Assembly: GCF_014133895.1 (NCBI RefSeq)
Contig: NC_050731.1
Coordinates: forward strand, 62,001-126,000
Reading direction: 5' to 3'
Length of the DNA: 64,000 bases
DNA from: Torulaspora globosa
Taxonomy: Eukaryota; Ascomycota; Saccharomycetes; Saccharomycetales; Saccharomycetaceae
Positions 19,655 through 28,377 of this stretch are shown piece by piece. The notes under the pieces are model-generated. The model worked only from the letters and a program-made list of their open reading frames with translations, had not been told where the DNA came from and did not search any database. Each line of letters opens with the position of its first letter. Position 1 is the first letter of the stretch. The position numbers were made by a program, and so were the translations under genes.

Positions 19655-19822
19655 GATTGCACGCCAGAATACTCGATATTGGGCCAGCAAACCCGATCCC
19701 CTCCGGGACTCTGTGCAAGAAGGCTGTTAATCAAGACCATTTGTGTTGTACGTTGATGAGGCCATCGAGCACTTCCATCACGTGAAGTCTATGTAAACCT
19801 ATGGAACGTCCTAATGGGCCCT

Positions 19823-20641
19823 CTAGAGCCTTCTCTTCTTCAGTCTACCCTTTGCCATCTCCTGTCGGCAGTCTGGGCAGAACCAGGCGCCCTTCGGAGG
19901 CTCTTTCAAGTTCACACAAGGATAGTGGAACCACTCATATTTGCAGTGAGCTCCGTCGCAGGCCACCATCTCGCCATACGAGACGCTCTGGCAGAAGCAG
20001 TACAGCGTCTTGTCCTCTTCCTCATTGTTGTTGATTCCCGAAAAGAGGTCGTCGTTATAGTCCTGCAGATCGAAATTGCTCTCTAGCGGCGTGCCGTCGG
20101 ACTGATCTTCCGACTTGGGCGCCACTCGTCTTTCAGCCACCGCCGGGGACCCACGGGCCTGTCTTCTCCTCCTGACAGCCGATTCTGCAGACCCAGCCGA
20201 CGCAGCCTTCCTCCTTCTTTCGCCTGTACTCTGCACGGAGCTCTCCCGCGAGTACTCGGACCCGCTGTCCACCTCATTCTCCAGCGGAGCAAGCAATCCG
20301 TCCTCTTCCAGCACCACAATGCTCTTCTCCAGCTTGGCCAGGTGTTTCGCCACCAGGAACAGCGCTGTGTTAGCCAAAGTACATTTCTTCTGCTGCAACT
20401 CTTTACATCGCTCCAGATCTTCCCGAATCCCGTTGGACAACTCTTCCTCGTTCGGATGCTCGGTCAGCGAGCCATGCTGTCTGATAAACTTGTGCAACTG
20501 GGCGTCCTTCTGCGCTGCTTTCTTTCGTAGATCGTACAGCTGCGTATCTTCCGCCCTGATCTCTTCCAGAAGATGTCTAAACTCCGCCTGCAAGTTCGAA
20601 ACGTCCTGTGTCGTCTGCTCCAGCACCGAACTGGGATCCAT
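19823..20641 (-). CDS. YNG2: YNG2, ING-family PHD subunit of NuA4
   Basis: Yng2 is the ING-type subunit of the NuA4 histone H4/H2A acetyltransferase and belongs to its Piccolo core. The 272 aa protein has the N-terminal ING helical domain (residues about 5-110), a basic low-complexity middle (ERRRKAAS, VRRRRQARG) and a C-terminal PHD finger with a Cys4-His-Cys3 pattern starting CFCQSVSYGEMVACDG at Cys215 and ending FCPDC at Cys258. The length is close to S. cerevisiae YHR090C (282 aa). The ATG at 20641 is the only reasonable start. Divergent from the DUF4112 gene. TRA1, another NuA4 subunit, lies at the far end of the window. Confidence 0.95.
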   Translation of the reverse strand: MDPSSVLEQTTQDVSNLQAEFRHLLEEIRAEDTQLYDLRKKAAQKDAQLHKFIRQHGSLTEHPNEEELSNGIREDLERCKELQQKKCTLANTALFLVAKHLAKLEKSIVVLEEDGLLAPLENEVDSGSEYSRESSVQSTGERRRKAASAGSAESAVRRRRQARGSPAVAERRVAPKSEDQSDGTPLESNFDLQDYNDDLFSGINNNEEEDKTLYCFCQSVSYGEMVACDGAHCKYEWFHYPCVNLKEPPKGAWFCPDCRQEMAKGRLKKRRL

Positions 20642-20908
20642 CTTGCAAGTAATCTCTTCTTAGTTGCTCATCGAGTCAAGTTAACAGGTGAATTTTTTAA
20701 GGCGTCCTTATAAGAGCATCTTTGAAAAAAACCGTAGCATTGGATAAGCAACGGTTGCGGCGAGGCGGAAGGAGACCCTTCCTGCTGCTATCAGTTTTTG
20801 CTCTGCCAGCGACATGGCTGTGATGGCAGGACGAGGGTATATAAGCAGCCTCTTGACTTGTTGTAGCGTGTGAACGACGGTATGTCGTGCGGACCAGCGT
20901 AGGTTGTA
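20642..20908. promoter_or_regulatory. Divergent promoter YNG2 / DUF4112 gene, with TATA box and a short upstream ORF
   Basis: TATATAAG at 20838-20845 faces the DUF4112 gene. A six-codon ORF, ATG at 20882 to TAG at 20900-20902, ends 6 nt before the main ATG. A PAC-like CTCATCG lies near the YNG2 side. Whether the short ORF is in the transcript depends on where transcription starts. Confidence 0.5.
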
Positions 20909-21487
20909 ATGTTCTTCAGTTATTTCGTTAAAAAGTTCACCAGAAAAGTGGTTGGGGACTTCAACAATGGCCAGGATCCGTTCGTGGAGGAGTACGAGTT
21001 TGAGAGGAAGTCGTTCTTCTCTGGGTCGTCGAAGGTTGTGAAGAAGACTAGACCCAAGAGTATCGCCGAGTATGTGCCTGAGCGGCAGAGGGGTTTGGTC
21101 CTGTCGATGCGGAAACGGTGCTACCGGATGGAGCTCATGTTCTCGTTCTGGGGGATGAAGTTTGGATGGCTGAACATTGTAAAGATTGTTCCTGTTGTAG
21201 GCGACATCTGCGCTTTGTGTCTGTCGCTGCTGGTGCTGAGGGAGATGAGAACTGCGGCGGACGGTCTGCCCTCGGATATCATGGCGAGCTGTCTGTTCAA
21301 CATACTGATCGACTTCACGTTCAGCTTGGTGCCGATTGTGGGTGACATCGTCAGTGTGGCTTACAAGCCCAACTGTCGGAACGCGATGCTCATCGAGGAG
21401 CACATCGACCGAAAGTACAGGAAGGAGATGAATCTCAAGGCGGCCAAGCAGATGGATACGCCGATTAGTGCTGCCAAACAGCACTAG
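20909..21487 (+). CDS. DUF4112 family protein
   Basis: 192 aa protein with the DUF4112 signature: two hydrophobic segments each ending in a VG-D motif, KIVPVVGDICALCLSLLVL (about residues 92-110) and LVPIVGDIVSVAYKPN (about 139-154), preceded by MRKRCYRMELMFSFWGMKFG and followed by RNAMLIEEHIDRKYRKE. The function of the family is unknown; two membrane-associated segments are likely. The N-terminus has an aromatic/basic stretch (MFFSYFVKKFTRKVVG). I do not recall an S. cerevisiae gene at this position between YNG2/YHR090C and FCF1/YDR339C, so this may be a locus lost there. Convergent with FCF1, only 30 bp apart. Confidence 0.85.
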   Translation: MFFSYFVKKFTRKVVGDFNNGQDPFVEEYEFERKSFFSGSSKVVKKTRPKSIAEYVPERQRGLVLSMRKRCYRMELMFSFWGMKFGWLNIVKIVPVVGDICALCLSLLVLREMRTAADGLPSDIMASCLFNILIDFTFSLVPIVGDIVSVAYKPNCRNAMLIEEHIDRKYRKEMNLKAAKQMDTPISAAKQH

Positions 21488-21517
21488 GGGTAGGTTTGTA
21501 TATATGTAATTTATGTA

Positions 21518-22087
21518 TCAAAAGGCGTCGGGAAGCTTCTCGATGACGTAGCCATGCCCGCCTACGCTCATCAGCGGGATACCCGGGATCTTCCTCACAC
21601 GTTGCTTCAATCCCGCATCGTTGGTCGCCACGATGTAGCACTTGTGTTGAAGCACTCTATTCACCAGGCAGTCGTCCGCGTATGTTCCCTTATGCGAGCA
21701 ACTGAGTCTCTTGATTCTCGGATCCCTGGCCAGTCTCAGAGCAATTCGGAATTTTGGACCCAGTTTCTCCAGCTCTGCCATCACACAATCGGTAATCAAG
21801 GGATTGCATTTGGCCAGCAAACAATCCATCATACCTTTCACTATGTCGACCTTCTTCTGGATGGAGAAATTTATAAAGTTGGTATCGATCAAAACTTGAT
21901 ATGGGGGTTTGATAGCTTCGTTGTACTGAAAGAACAAAGCACTGGAGACCTGAGGAACACTTCTCGTCAGCTCGGGGTCATCTTTCTGTACTATCTTTTC
22001 CTTGTTCGCTTGCAGTCGCTGGTCCTTCTTTGTGTTGATGGTTCTCTTCACAAGGGCAAACTTTCTGGTCTTCTTGGCCTTTCCCAT
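21518..22087 (-). CDS. FCF1: FCF1, PIN-domain SSU processome factor
   Basis: Fcf1 (Utp24) is the PIN-domain nuclease of the small-subunit processome that cuts pre-rRNA at A1/A2. The 189 aa protein matches S. cerevisiae YDR339C (189 aa). The basic N-terminus MGKAKKTRKFALVKRTI is conserved. PIN acidic residues are visible in QVLIDTNFINFS (near residue 67), DCVMAELEKLG (near 99) and VATNDAGLKQRV (near 152). The ATG at 22087 is the first in frame. An upstream CGATGAG at 22171-22177 is a PAC-like element. Confidence 0.97.
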   Translation of the reverse strand: MGKAKKTRKFALVKRTINTKKDQRLQANKEKIVQKDDPELTRSVPQVSSALFFQYNEAIKPPYQVLIDTNFINFSIQKKVDIVKGMMDCLLAKCNPLITDCVMAELEKLGPKFRIALRLARDPRIKRLSCSHKGTYADDCLVNRVLQHKCYIVATNDAGLKQRVRKIPGIPLMSVGGHGYVIEKLPDAF

Positions 22088-22386
22088 TTTGCGACACAGG
22101 TAGCAGAGCAGATGACGATACTAGACACCAATTACCAGTAACCAGCTAGCACTAATCAATATGAGCCATTCGATGAGATGAGATGGGTTGAAAAGTTCTG
22201 ATGTAGTCATTATATACGACAAATACGACGACTGCACATATAAATGAACTAATACAGCTTTGAGCTGAAGTCGTAGCTGCCGGTCCATGATTGCCATGGT
22301 CTAAGATTACTAGCCATAGCAGATTGGAAAATCCCCGCTTATAATCTTTTTGATTTTTGTGTGATGAAAATTTGAAAAAAAAATGG

Positions 22387-22486
22387 CGTCACAGACAGGA
22401 TTCGAACCTGCGCAGGTAAAACCCAATGCCTAAATGCTACTAGTAGTAATAGCAGGGCATCGCCTTAACCACTCGGCCACTGGGAC
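22387..22486 (-). tRNA. tRNA-Ser (GCU anticodon) with an 18-nt intron
   Basis: On the minus strand the acceptor GTCCCAG (from 22486) pairs with CTGTGAC (one mismatch). The A box GTGGCCGAGTGG and B box GGTTCGAATCC are present, as is the long variable arm typical of tRNA-Ser. The anticodon stem ATGCC/GGCAT encloses the loop CTGCTA-A with anticodon GCT at 22451-22453. The intron at 22432-22449 is inserted one base after the anticodon, as usual in yeast. A run of nine A residues at 22375-22383 (T9 on the transcript) is the Pol III terminator. Confidence 0.93.
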
Positions 22487-22817
22487 ACTATTTGTTGGAG
22501 GTTTGTTGGTCCGTCTAGTACTTATTACTAATAAACTATACTTTGCAATCCTATAAATCCTGGTCCTCTTCTGGACCTCGGTAGCTCCCTAATAGCTCTC
22601 AACTGGGTCCCTTTTATATGTTCCATTTGGACCTCTCGTTGACTCGCATTGGCGTGAAGCTACTGGTCATCTATGTTTTAGCCAGCCTTTCACCTTAGTC
22701 AGCCTTCCTATTTACACTTCCATCTAGTCGAGCCGGTATGCCCAGCTCGTACTATTACAGGAGGTTGAGATTTAGAAGTAGTGGAAGTATGCTAGAACAT
22801 TTAGGGCCTAACACAGC
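22487..22817. other. Spacer upstream of tRNA-Ser, nothing recognised
   Basis: 331 bp with short pyrimidine-rich stretches and no ORF, RNA or clear repeat that I can support. It begins the accessory island that separates FCF1 from the ArgRS gene. Confidence 0.4.
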
Positions 22818-23420
22818 TCACCAAACAAGACTGATGAGCCATGAAATGGCAGGGTCCAAGTGAGCGGTCTGACCAAGACAAATCCAGGCTATCAACTGCC
22901 CCAGTATGTATACATCACCGGCTGCTGCCAGGAATATGGATTCATGCCTATACGCCCGTGATCTTACCTCCAGCCGTAATGTACGTATTCCTACCGCCGT
23001 TGTCACAGTTGTGGTGGGCCAAATGCTGCATCCGGCGGCCCTGGAACTACAACATTTGGCGGCAAGTAGGGACTTGATGTATGATGCTGAAGCAAAATTA
23101 AAACAGTTAGGATCGGCGGTCAGTTCATTTTAGGCCTCCTCATCACCCGGGCCTTCCCTATCCCACTAGCCGGTCACCCACAATGGGTTGAACCACTAGG
23201 CCCTACGCTTCAGGCCGTAGTATTATTTGTTTCTCACTGACATCGTGCAGCACCCTCAGCAGGATACCGCGTCGCTTGCCTGTTGCGGTGTAAACAAGTC
23301 CATGTTCTATAGCCTGGCATACTTGGAGCACCTGGTCGGGAACAATAGCAGCATCCGCTACAGTGAAAAATGGTTGCCAAGGGCTGCTATAGCGGCCAGG
23401 GTACTAATCAGCCTAAGCAT
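22818..23420 (-). pseudogene. Degenerate small secreted-protein gene, related to the ORF at 50000-50263
   Basis: An ATG at 23420 starts a signal-peptide-like sequence, MLRLISTLAAIAALGN, and the frame is then broken by a stop after 20 codons. Coding-like sequence resumes in a second frame (containing VPDQVLQVCQAIEHG and a dibasic TGKRRG) and continues further down to the stop at 22818 (including FLAAAGDVYILGQLIAW). The start strongly resembles that of the ORF at 50263 (MASLWLSTLAAFTTLG), and the late AAAxDxYxxG-like segment also matches. I do not recognise the family. The lesions make this a relic. Confidence 0.5.
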
Positions 23421-23626
23421 TTTGCGTAGATAGCTAAAGGATCTTGGATCTGCACTCATAGCAATCTTAATGAACAGGACTTGAGTTAAACTATATTGTT
23501 ATTCCATTCCTTTTTATCGTATATTGACAGTCGTGTGTATGTGCAGCAAGACGACAGGAAAAATGGTGGTAATTCGAGTCAGGTCCACTTGGCTAGGCTA
23601 ACCCATTGCACAACTCCCCTGCCTGG

Positions 23627-24420
23627 CTAGCGCGCAATCCCATCGAAAACATTGTAGTCGCACGTTTCTGGGTTCCAGCCAAATGTATCTATGTCTTCTA
23701 TGACTAATTGGCCCGAGCTCATTAGCACTCTCCAGCCACCCTGAACGGTATCGTTCATGTCGACATCACCAATGTCGTTATATGCGTAAGCCATGTACGA
23801 AGACAGCATAGAATTCTCGGTAGACCATATGTCGTTCCAGTCGTATCGTTCGGTGAGGTGGTGTTCAGGGTGATGCGGAGAGTACGTGAACTTCAATCCG
23901 GCTCCGTTGGCGTGTTGATGTCCATAGTCCTGGTAGTCTCGTTTGCTGATAGTTCCGTTGTATACAGGTATCAATGGGATGAAGGACACGGTGACTGAAC
24001 CACCTGAATTAGTAATATTGAGTGAGAACTTAGGCTCCCCCCCTATGGTGGCAGTGACATTGCTGAAATGGATGGACCCGTCTCGCCTGATTATAGCGTC
24101 ATCGCAGAGCCTGCCACCAAGGCCCACCCCGCTTGCTCAAACCGTTCTTAACCATGTCCTTGGGCACTACCACGTTACCGTAGTTGCCTAAGCAAGGGTA
24201 AGTGCCGTTTGGCTGACATTACGACTACTCTAGTCCCACTGATTGTGGGGTCCACACCCCGGCTGCGTCACAGTAGGCGCCTTCATCAGTGACTGTTATT
24301 GGCTTCACGTTTTCTAGGCCTACTGTCGTCGGCACTATCAGTGCTATCGGGATGAGTATGGTGGTAAAAACTTGTGGTAACATCCACTATTATCAATACC
24401 ATTATAACGATGTCTGCGAA
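23627..24420 (-). pseudogene. Degenerate secreted glycoprotein-like gene with dibasic sites
   Basis: The longest intact stretch (23627-24127, 166 codons) has no ATG start. It carries four N-glycosylation sequons (NVT, NIT, NGT, NDT) and a dibasic ISKRD. Upstream, coding-like sequence continues in another frame (about 24110-24230, Cys-containing, with a dibasic LSKRG), and further up lies a short hydrophobic leader-like stretch near 24400 followed by RPRKREA, a Kex2-type site. Stops and frame changes separate these parts. Together they suggest a former secretory precursor processed at dibasic sites. I do not recognise a family; a secreted toxin-like role is only a guess. Confidence 0.4.
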
Positions 24421-24547
24421 CAATGCGAACACTTTGGCTGTTGTTTTATTACTTTCCCTTTACCAATAGAGTTCGAACCTCATTCAAACCGAGAAATACC
24501 TCCTCCTTTTATACTTTGCAGAATGGTCGTTTGCATCCACTCATTGT

Positions 24548-25076
24548 GTTTCGTATAGCGCCGTCGCTGTCTGTAGCCCAGAAGTCAGACTAGCAGCTCC
24601 ATGGAAACACCTGTTCGCTATTGGGTGCCATAACGACACAGCACCAAAAATGTTCTCGAAAAATGCCGTAGACATAAAGTCTCTGTGCTGGGTGCGGCTT
24701 AAAGCCATGGAAAATTACCGTTTCTGTAATGAATCTGCAAATTTCTTAAAGGAGCTTGAACAATATATCAGCGAATGATGAAAGAAGTCTTACGATTTAT
24801 GCAAGGCATTGTTTTATCGGTTAGATTCTACTATCAACCATGCGCTGCAGGAAACCATGGGTGCACTCTCACATTGTCTGGAAAGAAAAATTTCTTCGTT
24901 GCCTGAGGAAAGCAGTCGTTCATGATTTATTTTCTCTTTGGTTGCAGATCCGCTATAGGATCGGATGACTTTTCCGAAGTTTCCTCTCGTGGTACAAGCA
25001 GCTTCTTCCATTACCTATTTCGACAAAAAGGGCTCGAAGGTTCAAGTTTGTTGTGGACCTTATAAACGAATGAACA
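24548..25076 (+). pseudogene. Possible hAT-type transposase relic
   Basis: One forward frame, broken by several stops, reads like the middle and C-terminal part of a hAT transposase: a basic/aromatic segment with VDIKSLCWVRLKAMENYRF near 24670-24725, then FLKELEQYISE, then helical sequence, then FSLVADPL and DRMTFPKFP near 24930-24980, the last resembling the LDPRxK block of hAT elements. Rover-type hAT elements are known in Saccharomycetaceae. The call rests on pattern resemblance only; no terminal inverted repeats or target duplication were found. Confidence 0.33.
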
Positions 25077-25974
25077 GCTCTGGTCGTGTCCGAGGAATGT
25101 TGCCTAGTGTAGAGGGCTTGCTGTCAATCACTCCACTTTAGAGCGAGGTCAGCCTTAAGGGTTATTGTCCGTTACACAACAACCATCAACCTTTCGTTGA
25201 CACATATGATAATTGTACGTGAAAAATAGCACCAAAACAAGCCTCTACATGCCTTTTTTCGGTAGTATTCGAGGAGTCCATTCAGATTTACTTAGGTTTA
25301 ATGGCCTAGCCGTATCTCCCTTTTGACAATGGCATCGTGAGAACTCACATATTTCAAATAGTGAATGAATCGTTCACTGCATGATTAGTGATGTGAACAT
25401 TCCACTGTTTTAAGTGGGAGAGAGTTGTCGTCTACTATTGGACTAACATTGGGGCGTGAAGAGCCAATACTATTACGACGACTCTATATCAAAGAGTATG
25501 ATATTCAACAATCAGATCCAGGAATGTTAAAAGCATACATGGAAAATCACCACTGCACAATTTCAGCGCGTATTGGAGTTCAGCTGGGTTGCTTATGACC
25601 CCAAAGATGCCCAAATCTGTGCTTGTCAATTACAGGAAAACCTGATACAAGCCCACTACCTACGACCGACCTACTGCTAAACACTTATGCCACTATTCAT
25701 ACTCGTACAGCCATACTCCAACAACCATACACTCCACCTTTGCTGCAAAAAGTTTACCCACTCTCAATTCCCTTGATTGACTTCCTCACTTCTCGCTATC
25801 GCTGAATCATCCATCACCAGGCCAGACTGCATGAGGACATTACATGAAGAAGGGATGAGTACACACGCGGTGAGCAGTCCGCTGGAAGTGGCAGTTCACT
25901 AATGTAGTGCGGGAATGGAGTATTAGAATCTCTATCACCTAATATATACTTCAAGCTTTCCTGCAGGCAGGATA
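25077..25974. other. Spacer at the end of the first accessory island
   Basis: About 900 bp downstream of the ArgRS stop without a convincing gene. Short open frames exist but none starts with ATG in a supported context and resembles a protein. Confidence 0.4.
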
Positions 25975-27930
25975 TTACATTCTCTCAACTGGGGTTAACC
26001 CTAGCAAACGCATACCGTTGTATAGCACTTGTCTAGCGGAAGCATACAGTGCCAGACGTGCTGTAGCTATTTCCTCAGTTTGGCCAGCAACCCATAGAAC
26101 GTCGTAACAGGAGGAAACTTGGTGGGTCAATTTGAAGAGATAAGTGACCACTGTGGCAGGCTCGTGGGTTTTGATGGCATTTCTCAATACATCGGGATAT
26201 TGAGACAGGATTCTGATCAGCAACATAGCGGCTGGCTCCGTCAGGACCGAGAAGTCCGCGTTTAACCACATTTCCGGAGTGATGTTGGAAGCGTTCCTTT
26301 CAACGGATCTCAATCTTGAGTGTGCGTATTGTAGGTAAGGGCCTGTGTCACCTTCGAATGAAAGCATTCTTTCCCATTTGAACTCATAGTTGTTGATACG
26401 TTTCGATTGCATATCTTGGATCATGACGGCAGATATACCAACCAAATCAGCGACTTCATCGGGGTTCGCAATCTGAGAGTATTTGACTTCGTTCTTTCTC
26501 ATAACTTCGTGCATCTTCTCCTTGGTTTCTTCGAGAATATTGTCCAAAAACACAACCGTTCCCTTTCTCGTGGACATGCCTTGAACCATACCGAAGTTGA
26601 CGTGCTGGAGATTCTGAGCCCAATCAAAACCAATCTGTTTCAAGATCTCGAAAAATTGTGCGGTGTGCAAGTCCTGTTGAGAAGCAATCACATATATCAT
26701 CTTATCGAAATGGTACTTTTCGTAACGATCCATGGCAGCACCAACATCTCTAGTCAGATAAAGCGTGGTACCGTCGGACTTCTTGACGAGCGTTTTCCCT
26801 AGCTTCTTGTTGAATTTCGTCAGATCGATCAGAGTAGCACCCCTGTCTTCATGTGTCAATTTCTTCTCCTCGAACAATTTAAGAGCTTTTTCCATTGACT
26901 CCCTACTGACTTGGGACTCACCGGAATACGAGTCATACTTAATGTTCAAACGGGCATATGTGTCAATGTACTTTTCAATGGAGAGCTCGCGGAATCTCTT
27001 CCAGATCTTCAAAGCCTCAGGATCACCGTCCTCCATTCTCTTGAAATATGCACGCGCTTTACCGTTTGTGGATTCTTCCAAAGGCAAGCTGTCACCTTCT
27101 TCTTCAATATCTTTGTTGATACGAACGTACACTTCAAATAGGTGGTGAATAGGATCAACGGCAAGTGCTTTTTCGTCACCGTATCTCTCGAAACCAATGG
27201 CTAACAGACCAAACTGTTTGCCCCAGTCACCCAAGTAGTTCATTCTGACAACTTCCCAACCACATTTTTCGTAAAGATTAGACAAAAACCCACCAATGAT
27301 AGTAGATCTCAAATGGCCTGCATGGAAAGGCTTGGCAATGTTTGGTGACGAGAACTCAATAATAACTTTTTTGTTATCCACCAATTTACAAGCCCCGTAC
27401 TCTTCCTTTCTGTTTAAGATATCTGGAATCACAGTCTTCAGCAAGAACTGTGTGTTAAAGAAAAACTGGATAAATGGACCGTTATTCTCGACCTTCGATA
27501 AGAACGGACCGCAGGGGAACTTTGAAGCCCAATCGGCAGCTAAGTCCTTTGGATTGGCACCTTTTATTCTCAATCTGGGGACAGGAATCAACAAATCACC
27601 TCTCTCGAGGGTATTAGTCCACTCCAACGCTGGGAAGATCAAAGATGGGTCCACACCAGAGATCTTGGAAAGCTCTTGGGTCACATAATTTCTCATTAGG
27701 TCGACAATGTTGACATCTGGATGCGATCCTTCTGCAACGGTTGGTTCCTCAATAGATAATTTCTGCAATTGCGCAGTGATGGGACAGATAGCAGGAGCAC
27801 TCATTGTTCTCACGGTTCTTACTGATGTATACTGCGAGAACTTGTAAATTTTCTTTAGCTGATGGCGTCCAATTGATAAGCAAAAACAATTCCGGAGCGA
27901 TAGTAAAGCACTTGGCAGTTTATTGAGCAT
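25975..27930 (-). CDS. RRS1: Arginyl-tRNA synthetase, dual start for mitochondrial and cytosolic forms
   Basis: Class I ArgRS, charging tRNA-Arg. The HIGH-like motif is in SSPNIAKPFHAGHLRSTIIGG, and the C-terminal DALR anticodon-binding domain ends with YNGMRLLGLTPVERM. Two in-frame ATGs matter. ATG 27930 gives 651 aa with a leader rich in Leu, Arg, Lys and Ser and free of acids (MLNKLPSALLSLRN...), a mitochondrial presequence, but T at -3. ATG 27804 gives 609 aa (MSAPAICPI...) with A at -3, matching the cytosolic enzyme (S. cerevisiae YDR341C, 607 aa). S. cerevisiae splits these roles between YDR341C and MSR1/YHR091C, an ohnolog pair. The frame upstream of 27930 has only a GTG. Confidence 0.95.
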   Translation of the reverse strand: MLNKLPSALLSLRNCFCLSIGRHQLKKIYKFSQYTSVRTVRTMSAPAICPITAQLQKLSIEEPTVAEGSHPDVNIVDLMRNYVTQELSKISGVDPSLIFPALEWTNTLERGDLLIPVPRLRIKGANPKDLAADWASKFPCGPFLSKVENNGPFIQFFFNTQFLLKTVIPDILNRKEEYGACKLVDNKKVIIEFSSPNIAKPFHAGHLRSTIIGGFLSNLYEKCGWEVVRMNYLGDWGKQFGLLAIGFERYGDEKALAVDPIHHLFEVYVRINKDIEEEGDSLPLEESTNGKARAYFKRMEDGDPEALKIWKRFRELSIEKYIDTYARLNIKYDSYSGESQVSRESMEKALKLFEEKKLTHEDRGATLIDLTKFNKKLGKTLVKKSDGTTLYLTRDVGAAMDRYEKYHFDKMIYVIASQQDLHTAQFFEILKQIGFDWAQNLQHVNFGMVQGMSTRKGTVVFLDNILEETKEKMHEVMRKNEVKYSQIANPDEVADLVGISAVMIQDMQSKRINNYEFKWERMLSFEGDTGPYLQYAHSRLRSVERNASNITPEMWLNADFSVLTEPAAMLLIRILSQYPDVLRNAIKTHEPATVVTYLFKLTHQVSSCYDVLWVAGQTEEIATARLALYASARQVLYNGMRLLGLTPVERM

Positions 27931-28377
27931 AAACTGGAGCCAGTTCAAGAATATAATGTACACTCAAATGGTATGAAAGTATCTTCAAATCATTGATATA
28001 GGCGATGAGCAACAGGCGAAAACTTTTTCGAGCGAGGCGACGATAAAGCGACACAATTTTCAGCCTAGTGTCAGTGCCAAGTATAATAAAGAAAATGGAA
28101 TTTAATGGCAAGGAATAACACATTTTCAGCCGTGAGATTATTTGACGTGTAGGCTATGTAGGATATTGTAGGATATTGTAGAATATTGTAGAATTCTGTT
28201 ACGAAACCTTATTGCGTCTCTAGGTGGAACTCTTCGCGAGAACGAGTTGTAAAACTGAAAATCCTATTCCTAAAGATCAAATCATATATAAAAAATAGTA
28301 ACTAGTTTATCGTTATATGTATAATACTGTCGTAAGAGTTGTCATTAAATGATAAGGGGATATTGATGCGCGCTCAC
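27931..28377. other. Spacer between ArgRS promoter and first hexose transporter 3' end
   Basis: 447 bp. It contains a short tandem repeat at 28161-28196 (unit GGATATTGTA) and otherwise AT-rich sequence. No gene seen. Confidence 0.5.
28161..28196. repeat. 10-bp tandem repeat, about 3.5 copies
   Basis: GGATATTGTA at 28161-28170 is repeated exactly at 28171-28180, then with one change (GAATATTGTA) at 28181-28190, then decays (GAATTC). It lies in the ArgRS 5' spacer. Confidence 0.8.

Noticed and set aside
22493..22827. A TG...CA stretch of LTR-like length (TGTTGGAGG to CACCAAACA) beginning 7 bp from tRNA-Ser
   Set aside because: Ends are only partly inverted repeats, no 5-bp target duplication flanks it, and no second copy was seen.
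24814..25011. 65-codon minus-strand ORF in the first island
   Set aside because: It is antisense to the transposase-like frame and has no recognisable features.
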